A stretch of DNA of 64,000 nt from G963675935 sp963675935 (GTDB taxonomy: Bacteria > Planctomycetota > Planctomycetia > Pirellulales > Thermoguttaceae), in assembly GCA_963675935.2 (NCBI GenBank), contig OY780964.2, positions 1,664,303-1,728,302 of the forward strand, written 5' to 3'. This document shows, piece after piece, positions 1 through 8,320 of the stretch; position 1 is the stretch's first letter; every line of letters begins with the position of its first letter. A program made the position numbers and the translations under genes. The notes beneath the pieces were generated by a model, which saw only the letters and a program-made list of their open reading frames with translations, was not told where the DNA came from and made no database searches.

Positions 1-1422
1 ATCATCGGACCGCGCCGGCAGGAGCTTGTGCAGTTCAACCTGCGCGACTTGTCGGTCAATGACGACATGGACACGGCCTCGATCGCCCATGCCCTGCACG
101 AGTTGAACCGTCTGGAAGCGTTCACCTACGTGCCGCCGTTCCGCGGCCGCGCGATTCGGATGATCCGCCGCGACCAGTCGTTCGACGATCTGGAGATCGA
201 CTTCGAGGCCCTCGACCGCCGCAAGGCCGCGGAATATGAAAAGCTCGAACGGATCGTTGGATTCGCGAAGGGCAGCACATGCCGGCAGCAGGAGATTTTG
301 CGGTATTTCGGTGAGAAGGACGCAAAACCGTGTGGGCATTGCGACAATTGCCGGCTGCGCGGCCTTTCCTCCCATCGCCCTTTGGGAGAGAGGCCGGGGG
401 TGAGGGCAGCAGACTCCGCTGGCTCGCTCGCTGGAGAGGGGCCGGGAATGAGGGCGGCAAAATCGCTCGATCCCGCCACGCTCCGCGCCGTCCGCATCGT
501 CTTGAGTGGTGTCGCGCGAACCCAAACCCGCTTCTCCTGCGGCCGAAATCTCATTGCCATGATGCTTTGCGGTTCCAGCAGCTCGAAAATCCAAAAACTC
601 GGCCTCCAGCGACTCAGCACGTTCGGCCTCTTGAAGCATCTCAAACAGGAAGAGGTGCTCGTGCTGATCGACGTCTTGACGACGATGCATTGCCTCCAAC
701 AGACCGACGTGGATCGTTTCCGGCCGGTGGTCGAGCTTACGGAGTTCGGCGGCGAAGTGATGCGTGGCCAAGCGGTTTTGTCGGAGTTGCCGTTGCCTCC
801 GGCGTTGCAGCGGAAGCTGAGCGGAAAGGCGGAAGAAAAGACAGGGAGACAAGGAGACAGGGAGACAAGGAGACTCGTGGATTCTGGTTCTTCTGCCTCC
901 CCCTCTCCCCCTCTCCCCTTCTCCCCTTCTCCTGCCGCCGTATCTCCCGAGCTTCTTCAATCGCTCAAACGCTGGCGGAACGAAATCGCCGGCGAGGCGG
1001 GCGTGCCGGCCTACTTCATTCTTTCCAATGACACCCTCGCGGAGTTGGCCCTGCATCGGCCGGCAAACCGCGACGAATTGCAGGCCGTCAAGGGCATCGG
1101 ACCGGTCAAAGCGGAACGCTACGGACACACGCTGTTGGAGATTCTCAGCGAAGAAGGGGAGCGGGAGACTGGTCCATTTTCCGGCGAGAAAACATATTTT
1201 GTCGACGAACCGTCGGCCGAAAACATGGACCTGTCCCCTTCTCGCCTGCCCTCACCCCCGGCCCCTCTCCCGCAAGCGGGCGAGGGGAGAATGGAGACGC
1301 CATCGCACCACTGGACGCGACGTTTGCTCGCGGCAGGCTTCTCGGTCGATGAGTGCATGGCGATTCGCGGTCTCTCGCGCGAAGAAGTCTTGGAACACGC
1401 CCGGCACGGCGAGCAAGAATAA
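1..1422 (+). CDS. recQ: RecQ-family ATP-dependent DNA helicase, C-terminal part (5' end outside window)
   Basis: The frame is open from base 1, so the helicase core lies upstream of the window. What remains matches the RecQ C-terminal half, a 3'-5' DNA helicase of recombination and repair. A zinc-binding segment (CRQQEILRYF then CGHCDNCR, about residues 85-108 counted from the first ATG at 28) is followed by an RQC-type winged-helix region (about 148-250). An HRDC domain follows (about 310-375, with NDTLAEL and VKGIGPVKAERYG), and then a short helical tail. The linkers between these domains consist largely of GC-rich palindromic repeat insertions read in frame, which makes the protein longer than usual. 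Identity as a RecQ protein is firm; which paralogue it is cannot be judged without the N-terminus. Confidence 0.85.
   Translation: MIGPRRQELVQFNLRDLSVNDDMDTASIAHALHELNRLEAFTYVPPFRGRAIRMIRRDQSFDDLEIDFEALDRRKAAEYEKLERIVGFAKGSTCRQQEILRYFGEKDAKPCGHCDNCRLRGLSSHRPLGERPGVRAADSAGSLAGEGPGMRAAKSLDPATLRAVRIVLSGVARTQTRFSCGRNLIAMMLCGSSSSKIQKLGLQRLSTFGLLKHLKQEEVLVLIDVLTTMHCLQQTDVDRFRPVVELTEFGGEVMRGQAVLSELPLPPALQRKLSGKAEEKTGRQGDRETRRLVDSGSSASPSPPLPFSPSPAAVSPELLQSLKRWRNEIAGEAGVPAYFILSNDTLAELALHRPANRDELQAVKGIGPVKAERYGHTLLEILSEEGERETGPFSGEKTYFVDEPSAENMDLSPSRLPSPPAPLPQAGEGRMETPSHHWTRRLLAAGFSVDECMAIRGLSREEVLEHARHGEQE
381..457 (+). repeat. Two in-frame copies of a GAGAGGGGCCGGGGGTGAGG-type repeat inside recQ
   Basis: The motif GAGAGAGGCCGGGGGTGAGG lies at about 386-405 and a variant, GAGAGGGGCCGGGAATGAGG, at about 434-453. 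Both fall in the linker between the zinc-binding and RQC domains. The same motif recurs as reverse complement at 1248-1290 in this gene and at 18720-18753 in the phosphate-binding-like gene, in each case without breaking the frame. Confidence 0.75.
1168..1290 (+). repeat. Palindromic element plus reverse-oriented GC-rich repeat, both in frame in recQ
   Basis: Bases 1168-1240 begin ACTGGTCCATTTTCCGGCG and end GGCCGAAAACATGGACCTGT. The two ends are imperfect inverted repeats. The element encodes TGPFSGEK...SAENMDLSPSR, nearly the same peptide as the copy at 11669-11743 in the GH38-like gene. It is followed directly at 1248-1290 by the inverted GC-rich repeat found at 381-457, which itself ends in a CTCCCGCAAGCGGGCGAG-type hairpin. 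Confidence 0.75.
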
Positions 1423-1449
1423 ACGGAGCGTTAGGCTGGATAATGTTTC

Positions 1450-1520
1450 AATAGCCCGGGGGCCAACGGCCCGCGGAAAGTGTTTGCCATTCTCCGCGGG
1501 CCGTTGGCCACCGGCTATTT
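1450..1520. repeat. Long inverted repeat between convergent genes; possible bidirectional terminator
   Basis: The arms AATAGCCCGGGGGCCAACGG (from 1450) and CCGTTGGCCACCGGCTATTT (to 1520) are imperfect reverse complements about 28 nt long, with a short spacer. The hairpin sits between the 3' ends of recQ and the minus-strand isomerase gene, so it could terminate both. One arm recurs inside the GH38-like gene at 10786-10815, so it is a dispersed element and not a locus-specific terminator. Confidence 0.7.
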
Positions 1521-1537
1521 GCTGTTTTCTTATTCCG

Positions 1538-2500
1538 TCACTTCCCGGCGATAATCAAATCGAGCCGCTTGCTCGACTCTTCGTTCGATAGGCTGCTGCC
1601 TTCGACGGTCATCCAGCCGGAATAGCCGATCTCGTCCAGGGCCTTGCGGACCGCGGGCCAATCGACGCTGCCGTCGCGGATGTTGCAGAAATTGCCGCCG
1701 TGCCCATTCGGATTGAGCTTGAAATCCTTCACGTGGCACTTCACGATCAGCTTGCCCAGCGAACGAATCCAATCTTGTGACGGGGCATATTTCACGTGGT
1801 TGCCGATGTCGTAATACGCCTTGACCCACGGGCTGTCGAACGAGGCGACGAAGTTTGTGAACACGTCGGGCTTCACCCAAAGACCGTTCCACACGTTTTC
1901 CAGCGCGATGAGCACTCCCGTCTTTTCGGCCGTCGCAATCAGCCGCTTGACGCCCTCGCGCGAGCCGTCGACGGCCCGGTCGTGGGCCTCGATGTATTTG
2001 GCGTACTTCGTGTTGTCGCCGGCGATAACCTGGCTCAAATGGCCGGTCTTTTCGTCGAACTTGATGTCGAACTCCCAAGGCTCGGGCGTCGCCATGCCGC
2101 CGATCTTGCAAGGAACGTAGAGTACCGCGCTCGCGCCGAAGCCCTGAGCCGCCCGCAAAGCCGTTTCCATGTCGGACACGCTCTTATCAAGCTCGGCGGG
2201 GCCCAAGTTCATGTTGCCCCAGCCGAACAGCACCGAATGGATTTTCATGCCGAGCGACTCGGCCGTTTTTCGGGCCTTCGCGGCGTCGGCCGGCGAGATT
2301 TGCCATGTGCCCGATTCCATGCCGTCGAAACCCGCCGCTTTCCAACTCTTCAGAACGCTCTCGGTCGGAGGACCGATCAACGCCTTCTGCAACTTCGTCT
2401 TGAACGTTTCGGCTTGAAGAACACGGGGAGCGAGCATCAAGCCGGCGCCGGCGGCCGCCGAGGTTGCCAGAAAATTGCGTCGAGTCAATCGCAGAGTCAT
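1538..2500 (-). CDS. Tat-exported sugar phosphate isomerase/epimerase (TIM-barrel, AP-endonuclease-2 fold)
   Basis: The protein is about 320 residues. It opens with a twin-arginine signal (LTRRNFLATSAAAGAGLML, cleavage near VLQA), so it is probably exported folded. The body fits the xylose-isomerase-like/AP-endonuclease-2 TIM-barrel family: the barrel strands carry metal-binding-type residues such as the E of VLIALENVW, AYYDIGNHV, KCHVKDF and the E of MTVEGS. Such proteins in planctomycetes act on unidentified sugars. The ATG at 2500 is preferred over the TTG five codons upstream because GAAAGAG lies about 8 nt ahead of it. The gene converges on recQ across the 1450-1520 hairpin. The substrate is unknown. 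Confidence 0.8.
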   Translation of the reverse strand: MTLRLTRRNFLATSAAAGAGLMLAPRVLQAETFKTKLQKALIGPPTESVLKSWKAAGFDGMESGTWQISPADAAKARKTAESLGMKIHSVLFGWGNMNLGPAELDKSVSDMETALRAAQGFGASAVLYVPCKIGGMATPEPWEFDIKFDEKTGHLSQVIAGDNTKYAKYIEAHDRAVDGSREGVKRLIATAEKTGVLIALENVWNGLWVKPDVFTNFVASFDSPWVKAYYDIGNHVKYAPSQDWIRSLGKLIVKCHVKDFKLNPNGHGGNFCNIRDGSVDWPAVRKALDEIGYSGWMTVEGSSLSNEESSKRLDLIIAGK

Positions 2501-2601
2501 GGGAGGCTCTTTCAAGAATCGTTAATTGCGGCGGGAAACGCGGGGGAGTCACACAATTTCAGGATAACTGCGAGCAGACCGGAAGTCAATCGCCACGCCC
2601 A

Positions 2602-2637
2602 CCGTTTAGCCGGCGAACAAGTTCGCCGGCTAAACGG
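2602..2637. terminator. Perfect 17-bp inverted repeat downstream of the epimerase gene
   Basis: CCGTTTAGCCGGCGAAC (2602-2618) and GTTCGCCGGCTAAACGG (2621-2637) are exact reverse complements separated by AA. The repeat lies just past the stop of the minus-strand epimerase gene and ahead of the isomerase gene, so it would form a very stable transcript hairpin. There is no T-run, so it may equally be a mobile palindromic repeat. Confidence 0.6.
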
Positions 2638-2654
2638 CGCTGCGTCGCCGCGTG

Positions 2655-3869
2655 CTACTTCACGCTGAACTTGTGAACCGTCGATTGCCGATACTTCTCG
2701 CCCGGCTTGAGCACCACCGAGGGAAATTCCGGCCGGTTGGGCGAATCGGGATAGTGCTGCGTCTCAAGGCAGAACGCGGCATGTTTCTGATAGGCCTTGT
2801 CGCCCGACTTCAACGTGCCGTCGAGAAAATTGCCCGTGTAAAATTGAACAGCCGGCTGCGTCGTAACGATCTCCATGACCCGGCCGCTTTTCGGCTCGAC
2901 CACTTTGGCCACGAGGGTCATCTTCTCGTCATCGCCTTTTTTGGCCAACACGTAGCAGTGGTCGTAGCCGCCTTCAACCTTTGCAATGCGAGAGCCAATC
3001 GTCATGGGCTTGGTGAAAAAGTCCATCGGCGTGTCCTTGACGGCCTTCAGTTCGCCTGTGGGAATCAGTCCGGCATCGACCGGCAAATAGCGGTCGGCGT
3101 TGAGCGTCACTTCATGGCCCAGCACGTCGCCGGCGCCGCCCAAGTTCCAATACGTGTGGTTCGTCAGATTGACGACCGTGGGCTTGTCGGTCACGGCCTC
3201 GTAGTCCATCTTCAACTCGTTGCTGTTCGTCAACGTGTAGGTGACCTGCGCCGAGAGCTTGCCGGGGTATCCTTCGTCGCCGTCGGGACTTTCGAGCGTG
3301 AAGACCACGCCCGCCGAGTCGGCCGTTTCGACCGGCTTGGCCTTCCAAACTTGCTTGTCGAATCCGACGCTGCCGCCGTGCAAGTGGTTGGCGTCGTTGT
3401 TCTTGGCCAAGCTGTAGGTCTTCCCGTCAAGCTTGAATTCGCCCTTCGCAATGCGGTTAGCGTAGCGGCCGACCGTCGCGCCGAAGTAAGGGCAGCCCTT
3501 GATGTAGTCGGCCAACGAATCGAGCGAAAGCGTGACGTTTTCGATCTTGCCGTCGCGATCGGGCACATCAACCGAGGTGATTGTCGCCCCGTAGGTCATG
3601 ATCTTCACGCGCAATCCATTGGCGTTGGTCAGCGTATACAGATCGACCGCCGCGTCTTTGGGCGTTTTTCCGAACGGTTCTTTCGTGACACTCAATTTCC
3701 CGCCCGTTTTGTCGGCTTTTTCTTTCATTTTTTCTCCCGATTCGTTGCTCTTGTTTTCCGGTTGTTTGCCGGGTTCCGGTTTCTTGCCGGATTGGTTTGT
3801 GCAGCCGATTGCCGCCGCGAGAACCACGCCCAGCACTGTCGCCGCGGCACATTTCCAAGATCGTTTCAT
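2655..3869 (-). CDS. galM: Aldose 1-epimerase (mutarotase), lipoprotein
   Basis: Interconverts alpha and beta anomers of aldoses such as glucose and galactose. Family signatures are clear: GRYANRIAKGEF, HLHGG, VNLTNHTYWNLGG and FCLETQHYPDSPN near the C-terminus. The N-terminus is a lipoprotein signal with lipobox AAAIGC, followed by a charged Lys/Glu-rich linker (about residues 28-60), so the enzyme is probably tethered to a membrane and works outside the cytoplasm. The ATG at 3869 has AAAGGA about 11 nt upstream; the open frame extends ten codons further without a better site. The gene runs in the same direction as the isomerase gene downstream, separated by the 2602-2637 hairpin. Confidence 0.85.
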   Translation of the reverse strand: MKRSWKCAAATVLGVVLAAAIGCTNQSGKKPEPGKQPENKSNESGEKMKEKADKTGGKLSVTKEPFGKTPKDAAVDLYTLTNANGLRVKIMTYGATITSVDVPDRDGKIENVTLSLDSLADYIKGCPYFGATVGRYANRIAKGEFKLDGKTYSLAKNNDANHLHGGSVGFDKQVWKAKPVETADSAGVVFTLESPDGDEGYPGKLSAQVTYTLTNSNELKMDYEAVTDKPTVVNLTNHTYWNLGGAGDVLGHEVTLNADRYLPVDAGLIPTGELKAVKDTPMDFFTKPMTIGSRIAKVEGGYDHCYVLAKKGDDEKMTLVAKVVEPKSGRVMEIVTTQPAVQFYTGNFLDGTLKSGDKAYQKHAAFCLETQHYPDSPNRPEFPSVVLKPGEKYRQSTVHKFSVK

Positions 3870-3939
3870 TTTGCAGGATCCTTTCTGAAAAAAAGACAAT
3901 TATCGTTCCCATGCGAAGCGTGGGAACAAGATGCAAATG

Positions 3940-5652
3940 TTACAAAGCTTTTTTCTCATTCGCCTTCCGAATAACCTCGCGACTCTTCTTTGCGTCGGCG
4001 TTGTTCGGATCGAGTTCGAGAATCTTGTCGAAATCGGCCGCTGCCCGCTCGGAGTCGCCCAGCTTATAGTAAGCGTAACCGCGATTGGAATACGCGGGAA
4101 TATACTTGGGGTTCAAGCGGATCGCCTGCGTGTAGTCGGCGATGGCCCGGCCCAAATCGCCTTTCTTGCGATAGACCAAACCGCGATTGAAATAGACCTC
4201 GGTGTAGCGGGGATATAGCTCCAGGGCCTTGTCGTATTCGGCAACGGCCTTGTCCAATTCCTCCGCCTTGTGCAGGGCCAAGCCGCGTTGCGAATGCGTT
4301 TGGGCCTCGACCTTGCCGCGTTCCAAAATCTCTTCGAGCCGCTCGACGGCCTTCGCCCGCTGCGGGCGATCTTCGGCCCGACCCCAATTTTTATAGTCTT
4401 CCGGCGTTTGGGGATTGATCCGGACGGCCGCCCGATAGTCGGCCGCAGCCTTGTCAATGTCGTTTTTGGCCACGTAGGCCAAGGCCCTGTTGAAAAGAGC
4501 CTCGGCGAACAGCGGGTCGATCTTGACGGCCGCGTCGTAGTCGGCGATGGCGTGGTCGAGGTCGCCCTTCATCGCATAAACGCCGCCGCGACGGAACAGG
4601 GCCTCGTAGTCCTCGGGCGTCAGGCGGACGGCCTCGTTCAGATCGGCCAACGCCCGATCGGCGTTGCCCCGAGCGAGCCAAACTTGGCCACGCTCCCGAT
4701 ACGCCTCGCCGAACTGCGCGTCAAGCTTGATGACTCCGTCGAGATCGGCCTGGGCCTTGTCCAACTCGCCTTGCTTGCGATAGGTGAATCCGCGGGTGAA
4801 TCGAATCATCGGATCGTTCGGCGACAGCTTCAACGCCTGCTCCAGATCGGCCAGCGCTTCACGGTAGTCGCCCTTCATGGTCCTGGCGTTGGCTCGCTCG
4901 CACCAACTGTCGGCGTTTTTCGGTTCAATTTCAATTGCCCGATTGAAGTCGGCGATCACTTGGCCCCAGTCGCCCATCTCGGAATACGCCTTGCCACGAC
5001 TGACGTAGGCCGAGGCGTCCTTCGGCGCGAGGCGGACGGCCTCGTTCAGGTCCGTCAGGGCGTGCTCAAAGTCGCCGCTGATGGCCCGGGCATAACCCCG
5101 ATCGCGATAGGCGTCGGCGTAGTCGGGCGACAAGCGGATGGCTTCCGTATAGTCGGCCACGGCCTTGTCGAGCTGCTGTTTCTGAAAATACGCGAAGCCA
5201 CGGTTGAAGTACGATCGGGCGCCGCCGGGTGCAAGCTGAACCGCCTTGTCGAGATCGGCCACGGCCTTGTCGAACTCGCCCTTCATCGTCAGGGCCAACC
5301 CCCGGTCGCAATAGGCCGGAGCATATTTCGGGTCGAGTTGAACGGCGCGGGTCAACAACGCGACGGCCGCGTCGGTCTCGCCGCGATCGAGGGCCTCGAC
5401 TCCCTTGCGATACGACTCGGCCGCGGGCGATCGGTCGGCGGCGTCTTCCTCGCCATCGTCCAAATCGGGGTGATCGTCGGCCGTTCCCTCCTCCGCTTTT
5501 TTCTCTTTTTCTTTATCGCGTTCCAATGCCCGAAGACCGGGCCGCACTCGCGGCGTCTGCTGGGCCGTGGCCGTCGCGGCCGAGGCCAGCGTCAGCCCGA
5601 CGATGCCCAACAAGACGACAACCCCGCCGAACAAAAGTTTGCACACATTCAT
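3940..5652 (-). CDS. Exported tetratricopeptide-repeat protein
   Basis: The protein is about 570 residues. An N-terminal signal peptide (VLLGIVGLTLASAATATA) is followed by a charged, acidic low-complexity segment. From about residue 75 to the end there are some 14 tandem 34-residue TPR units with the usual AYCDRGLALTMKGEFDKAVA pattern. TPRs are protein-protein scaffolds; no catalytic domain is present, so the partner is unknown. The start at 5652 is chosen because AGGAAG lies upstream and it begins the signal peptide. One repeat is interrupted by a segment around NWGRAEDRPQRAKAVERLEE. The gene stands alone, with no operon evidence. Confidence 0.85.
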   Translation of the reverse strand: MNVCKLLFGGVVVLLGIVGLTLASAATATAQQTPRVRPGLRALERDKEKEKKAEEGTADDHPDLDDGEEDAADRSPAAESYRKGVEALDRGETDAAVALLTRAVQLDPKYAPAYCDRGLALTMKGEFDKAVADLDKAVQLAPGGARSYFNRGFAYFQKQQLDKAVADYTEAIRLSPDYADAYRDRGYARAISGDFEHALTDLNEAVRLAPKDASAYVSRGKAYSEMGDWGQVIADFNRAIEIEPKNADSWCERANARTMKGDYREALADLEQALKLSPNDPMIRFTRGFTYRKQGELDKAQADLDGVIKLDAQFGEAYRERGQVWLARGNADRALADLNEAVRLTPEDYEALFRRGGVYAMKGDLDHAIADYDAAVKIDPLFAEALFNRALAYVAKNDIDKAAADYRAAVRINPQTPEDYKNWGRAEDRPQRAKAVERLEEILERGKVEAQTHSQRGLALHKAEELDKAVAEYDKALELYPRYTEVYFNRGLVYRKKGDLGRAIADYTQAIRLNPKYIPAYSNRGYAYYKLGDSERAAADFDKILELDPNNADAKKSREVIRKANEKKAL

Positions 5653-5783
5653 CGCCGTTTCTTCCTGAAAAAGAATTCCGAGAACAACCAAGCAGTTAGT
5701 CTAGCGTGTCCAGCGGGAACTTCAAGCTCCGGGCGGTTCCCCTCAGGACAACTGCAAAGTCACATTTTTGGGAGAGATGGGAA

Positions 5784-5820
5784 AAACCGTCATTCTGAGC
5801 GCAGCGAAGAATGACGGTTT
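5784..5820. repeat. Short hairpin repeat upstream of the ROK kinase gene
   Basis: AAACCGTCATTCT (5784-5796) and AGAATGACGGTTT (5808-5820) form 13-bp arms around GAGCGCAGCGA. The GTCATTCTGAGCG(N)AGCGAAGAATG type of repeat is widely scattered in bacterial genomes. It lies in the 294-bp gap between the divergent TPR and kinase genes; nothing else was recognised in that gap. Confidence 0.6.
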
Positions 5821-5946
5821 CCTGGACTGTGCAGTTCTCCTGCGGTTCCCCTGGGAGACCATACACTCGCTTGCATCGGCCATTTCCGCTAATTATAATG
5901 GAGTTTTCTCCTCCCGTCGATCAATACCAAGCGGGGTCTGGCAGCC

Positions 5947-6987
5947 ATGTCCGACGCAATCCCTTTTATCGCGGCACGCGAAGCGCAAGGGCCTTTTTTC
6001 GTGGGCATCGACCTAGGCGGACAAAGCATCAAGGTCGGCGTGGTCGATGACCTTGGCCGCCCCCTCTCGAAAATCGTCCTCCCGACGGAATCGAAAGCCG
6101 GGCCGGAAGCCGCGTGCCAGCGCATGAGCAAATCCGTGCAGGAGGCCATCGCCCGCGCCGCCGTCGATCCCACGGCCGTCGTCCGCGTGGGGCTTGGCTC
6201 GCCCGGCACGATGGACATCCGCGCCGGCATGTTGATCCGCCCCTCGAACCTCAAGCGGAGTTGGGATAATTTTCCGCTACGCGACCGCGTCGCAACGCAT
6301 TGCGGACTGCCGGTCACGTTCGCCAACGACGCCAACGCCGCGGCCTTCGGCGAGTCGTGGGTGGGCGCCGGGCGCGAATTCCATAGTCTGGTGCTATTCA
6401 CCCTGGGTACGGGCATCGGCTGCGGCATCATCATCGGCGACATGTCGATCGACGGCGAGAACAGCCACGGCGGCGAGTGCGGCCACATCGTCATCGACTG
6501 TTCGCCCTCGGCCCGGTTGTGCGGCTGCCGCCAGCGGGGACATCTCGAAGCCTACGCCGGGGCCGTCGCCGTGGCCAAGCGAGCGCGCGAGGCCCTCGAG
6601 GTCGGGCGGCACAGCACCTTGGAAAAACGGCTGGCCGACGGCTGCGCCCTGACACCCAAATTGTTGGCCGAGGAGGCCGAGGCAGGCGATGTCCTCTCGC
6701 GCGAGATCATCGCCGAGACGGCCCGGTTCCTCGCCGTCGGAATCGTCAACGTCATGCACTCGGTCGATCCGAGCGGCGTGTTGTTGGGCGGGGCGATGAC
6801 GTTCGGCAGCAACGACAGTCCGTTGGGGCTCCAGTTCTTGCAGTGGGTTCGCGAGGAAGTCGCCCGGCTGGCGTTTCCTGTGTTGGCCCGACGGACGGCG
6901 ATCGAGTTCGCCTCGCTGGGCGGCGACGCCGGCTACATCGGCGCGGCCGGCATGGCCCGGGTTGAACATCGGCAGTCGGCGGCTTGA
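5947..6987 (+). CDS. ROK-family sugar kinase, probable glucokinase
   Basis: ATP-dependent phosphorylation of glucose or a related sugar in the cytoplasm is the usual role of this family. The 346-residue protein begins with the ATP-binding motif GIDLGGQSIKVGVVDD, has FANDANAAAFGE and FTLGTGIGCGI in the middle, and carries the ROK zinc signature region HGGECGHIVI followed by CGCRQRGHLEAYAG. A second glycine-rich ATPase segment (SGVLLGGAM) and GDAGYIGAA lie near the end. The canonical last Cys of the zinc motif is replaced here (GHLE instead of GCLE). Transcription would diverge from the TPR gene. No clear ribosome-binding site was seen; the ATG is chosen because GIDLGG follows at the expected distance. 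Confidence 0.82.
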   Translation: MSDAIPFIAAREAQGPFFVGIDLGGQSIKVGVVDDLGRPLSKIVLPTESKAGPEAACQRMSKSVQEAIARAAVDPTAVVRVGLGSPGTMDIRAGMLIRPSNLKRSWDNFPLRDRVATHCGLPVTFANDANAAAFGESWVGAGREFHSLVLFTLGTGIGCGIIIGDMSIDGENSHGGECGHIVIDCSPSARLCGCRQRGHLEAYAGAVAVAKRAREALEVGRHSTLEKRLADGCALTPKLLAEEAEAGDVLSREIIAETARFLAVGIVNVMHSVDPSGVLLGGAMTFGSNDSPLGLQFLQWVREEVARLAFPVLARRTAIEFASLGGDAGYIGAAGMARVEHRQSAA

Positions 6988-7000
6988 CGTAGAACGAAAT

Positions 7001-7183
7001 TCATTCCGTTCCAACAATCCAACGCAACGACCACGATCCGGCGTTTTCCTCTGGTGGCCGCCAGTCCTTCGGCAATTCCGGCAATCCCAGTTCCCCGCGA
7101 ACCCGGTTCACTTCGTCCAATGTGATGTGGTAAATGTGCGTCCTTCCCGTGGGCGTGTAAAATCTTTGGCGGCGGGGCGTGTA
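7001..7183 (-). other. Possible gene remnant: 60 open codons without an ATG
   Basis: The minus strand reads in one frame from the codon after a TGA at 7184-7186 to a stop at 7001-7003. The composition is protein-like (THIYHITLDEVNRVRGELG, then LPELPKDWRPPEENAGSW). It has no ATG and no ribosome-binding site, and could be the 3' end of a lost gene. No family was recognised. The low confidence reflects that it may be fortuitous. Confidence 0.3.
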
Positions 7184-7202
7184 TCACGGGACGGGCCTGA
7201 AA

Positions 7203-7484
7203 TCAGGGGGCAGCGGTGGGAACCACGGTCGGACTGTCGAGCGTTTGGCGGTAGTTCCACGGCATCCAGCTTTCTGGGGCTGCTTGCAACTCCACCGCGT
7301 GACGCTTCAGTTCGGTGAGGTAGACCGTGTTCTCTGGCAGCAACTCTCGTCGGCGTACATAGAAGGTGTACTCTGCCAAACCCTCGCGAGTGCAGAAGTC
7401 GCGAACCGACAGCCCGCTCTCGTTCCAAAGCCGGACGGCCTCTTCCCAAAACTCGCGTGTTTCCGTGCGTTTCGACTTATCCAC
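7203..7484 (-). pseudogene. tnpA: IS66-type TnpA remnant
   Basis: About 93 codons from a GTG at 7484 with AAAGGAG 6 nt upstream. Residues 3-48 match the helix-turn-helix N-terminus of IS66 TnpA proteins (FWEEAVRLWNESGLSVRDFC then GLAEYTFYVRRREL), like the intact tnpA genes at 60518 and 63943. The rest is unlike TnpA, and no tnpB or tnpC is adjacent. This is the relic of an insertion sequence, not a working element. The remainder of the 618-bp gap at 6988-7605 shows nothing else I can name apart from the 7001-7183 open stretch. Confidence 0.7.
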
Positions 7485-7605
7485 AACGTGGCTCCTTTGG
7501 CTTCCCTGATCGGACTTGCCCAAAGTGCCACGATAGCACACAACTCAACGCGATTCTCGCACGCTCACCGGACGGACTCGGTTGATGCAGCCGAGGAAAC
7601 GGCAA

Positions 7606-8256
7606 TTAGTGAAAATTTGATTGGCACCCCTGCCCCCCCACCTGAGCATGACACTCGCGCACCCGGCGTTCGACCTCGGCCAACAATTCCCGCTCGTCGC
7701 GGCCGACGATTTCCTCCGGCCCGATGGGCTGGCCATAATGCACGCGAATGCGCCCCGGTCCCGGATACTTCTTCGTTCGCGGCCACGCCTGAAACGCGCC
7801 CTCGATGGCCACGGGCAGAATCGCCGCCTTCGAGCGGACGGCCAAGGCTGTAAAGCCCGGCCGAAACGACGCGATGCGGCCGTCATGCGTGCGCGTGCCT
7901 TCCGGAAAGATCAGCACCATCTCGCCGTGCTTCAATCGTTTGAGCGATTCCTTGATGCCGCCCAGCCCGATGCCTTCGCGGTCGATTGGAAACGCCCCGA
8001 CCGATCGAATCAGCCAGCCGAACGGTTTGAAGCGGAACAGCGTTTCGCGGGCGACGTAGTTGATCTGCCGCCGACTGCCGGTGCCCACCAGGATCGGGTC
8101 CAGATGGCTCTGATGGTTCGAGACGATCAAGACAGGCCCCGCGGCCGGGATGTTCTTTTGGCCCGTGTGACGAACGCGATAGACGACGATCGCAAGAACG
8201 TGCAGCAGATTTTTTAGAAGAGAATACCAAAGGCGGCTGAGCAGAGAGTGGGACAT
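7606..8256 (-). CDS. plsC: 1-acyl-sn-glycerol-3-phosphate acyltransferase
   Basis: Transfers a fatty acyl group to lysophosphatidic acid to make phosphatidic acid in phospholipid synthesis at the cytoplasmic membrane. The acyltransferase motifs are visible in order: NHQSHLD (the HX4D catalytic motif, about residue 48), the FPIDRE region, FPEGTR (about residue 115) and VAIEGAFQAWPR. An N-terminal hydrophobic helix (NLLHVLAIVVY) provides membrane association. At 216 residues it is of normal size. The ATG at 8256 is used; the open frame extends upstream only through a TTG inside the intergenic repeat. It lies downstream of cmk in the same direction, a pairing seen in many bacteria. Confidence 0.88.
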   Translation of the reverse strand: MSHSLLSRLWYSLLKNLLHVLAIVVYRVRHTGQKNIPAAGPVLIVSNHQSHLDPILVGTGSRRQINYVARETLFRFKPFGWLIRSVGAFPIDREGIGLGGIKESLKRLKHGEMVLIFPEGTRTHDGRIASFRPGFTALAVRSKAAILPVAIEGAFQAWPRTKKYPGPGRIRVHYGQPIGPEEIVGRDERELLAEVERRVRECHAQVGGQGCQSNFH

Positions 8257-8288
8257 GGGATGATGATAAAGGACGAAGGACGAAATCA

Positions 8289-8320
8289 AAATGACGAAGG
8301 AATTTGGGCATTCGTCATTT
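8289..8320. terminator. Hairpin across the cmk stop codon
   Basis: AAATGACGAA (8289-8298) and TTCGTCATTT (8311-8320) form a 10-bp stem with a 12-nt loop. The stem includes the cmk stop codon (8315-8317), and on the minus strand it is followed by TTGATTT. It could end the antitoxin-PIN-cmk transcript before plsC, or be another dispersed repeat. Confidence 0.45.

Noticed and set aside
2652..5814. Long plus-strand open frames of 440 and 514 codons opposite the epimerase and TPR genes
   Set aside because: They are antisense shadows in GC-rich DNA. The minus-strand frames carry signal peptides and clear family motifs, and the plus-strand translations show none.
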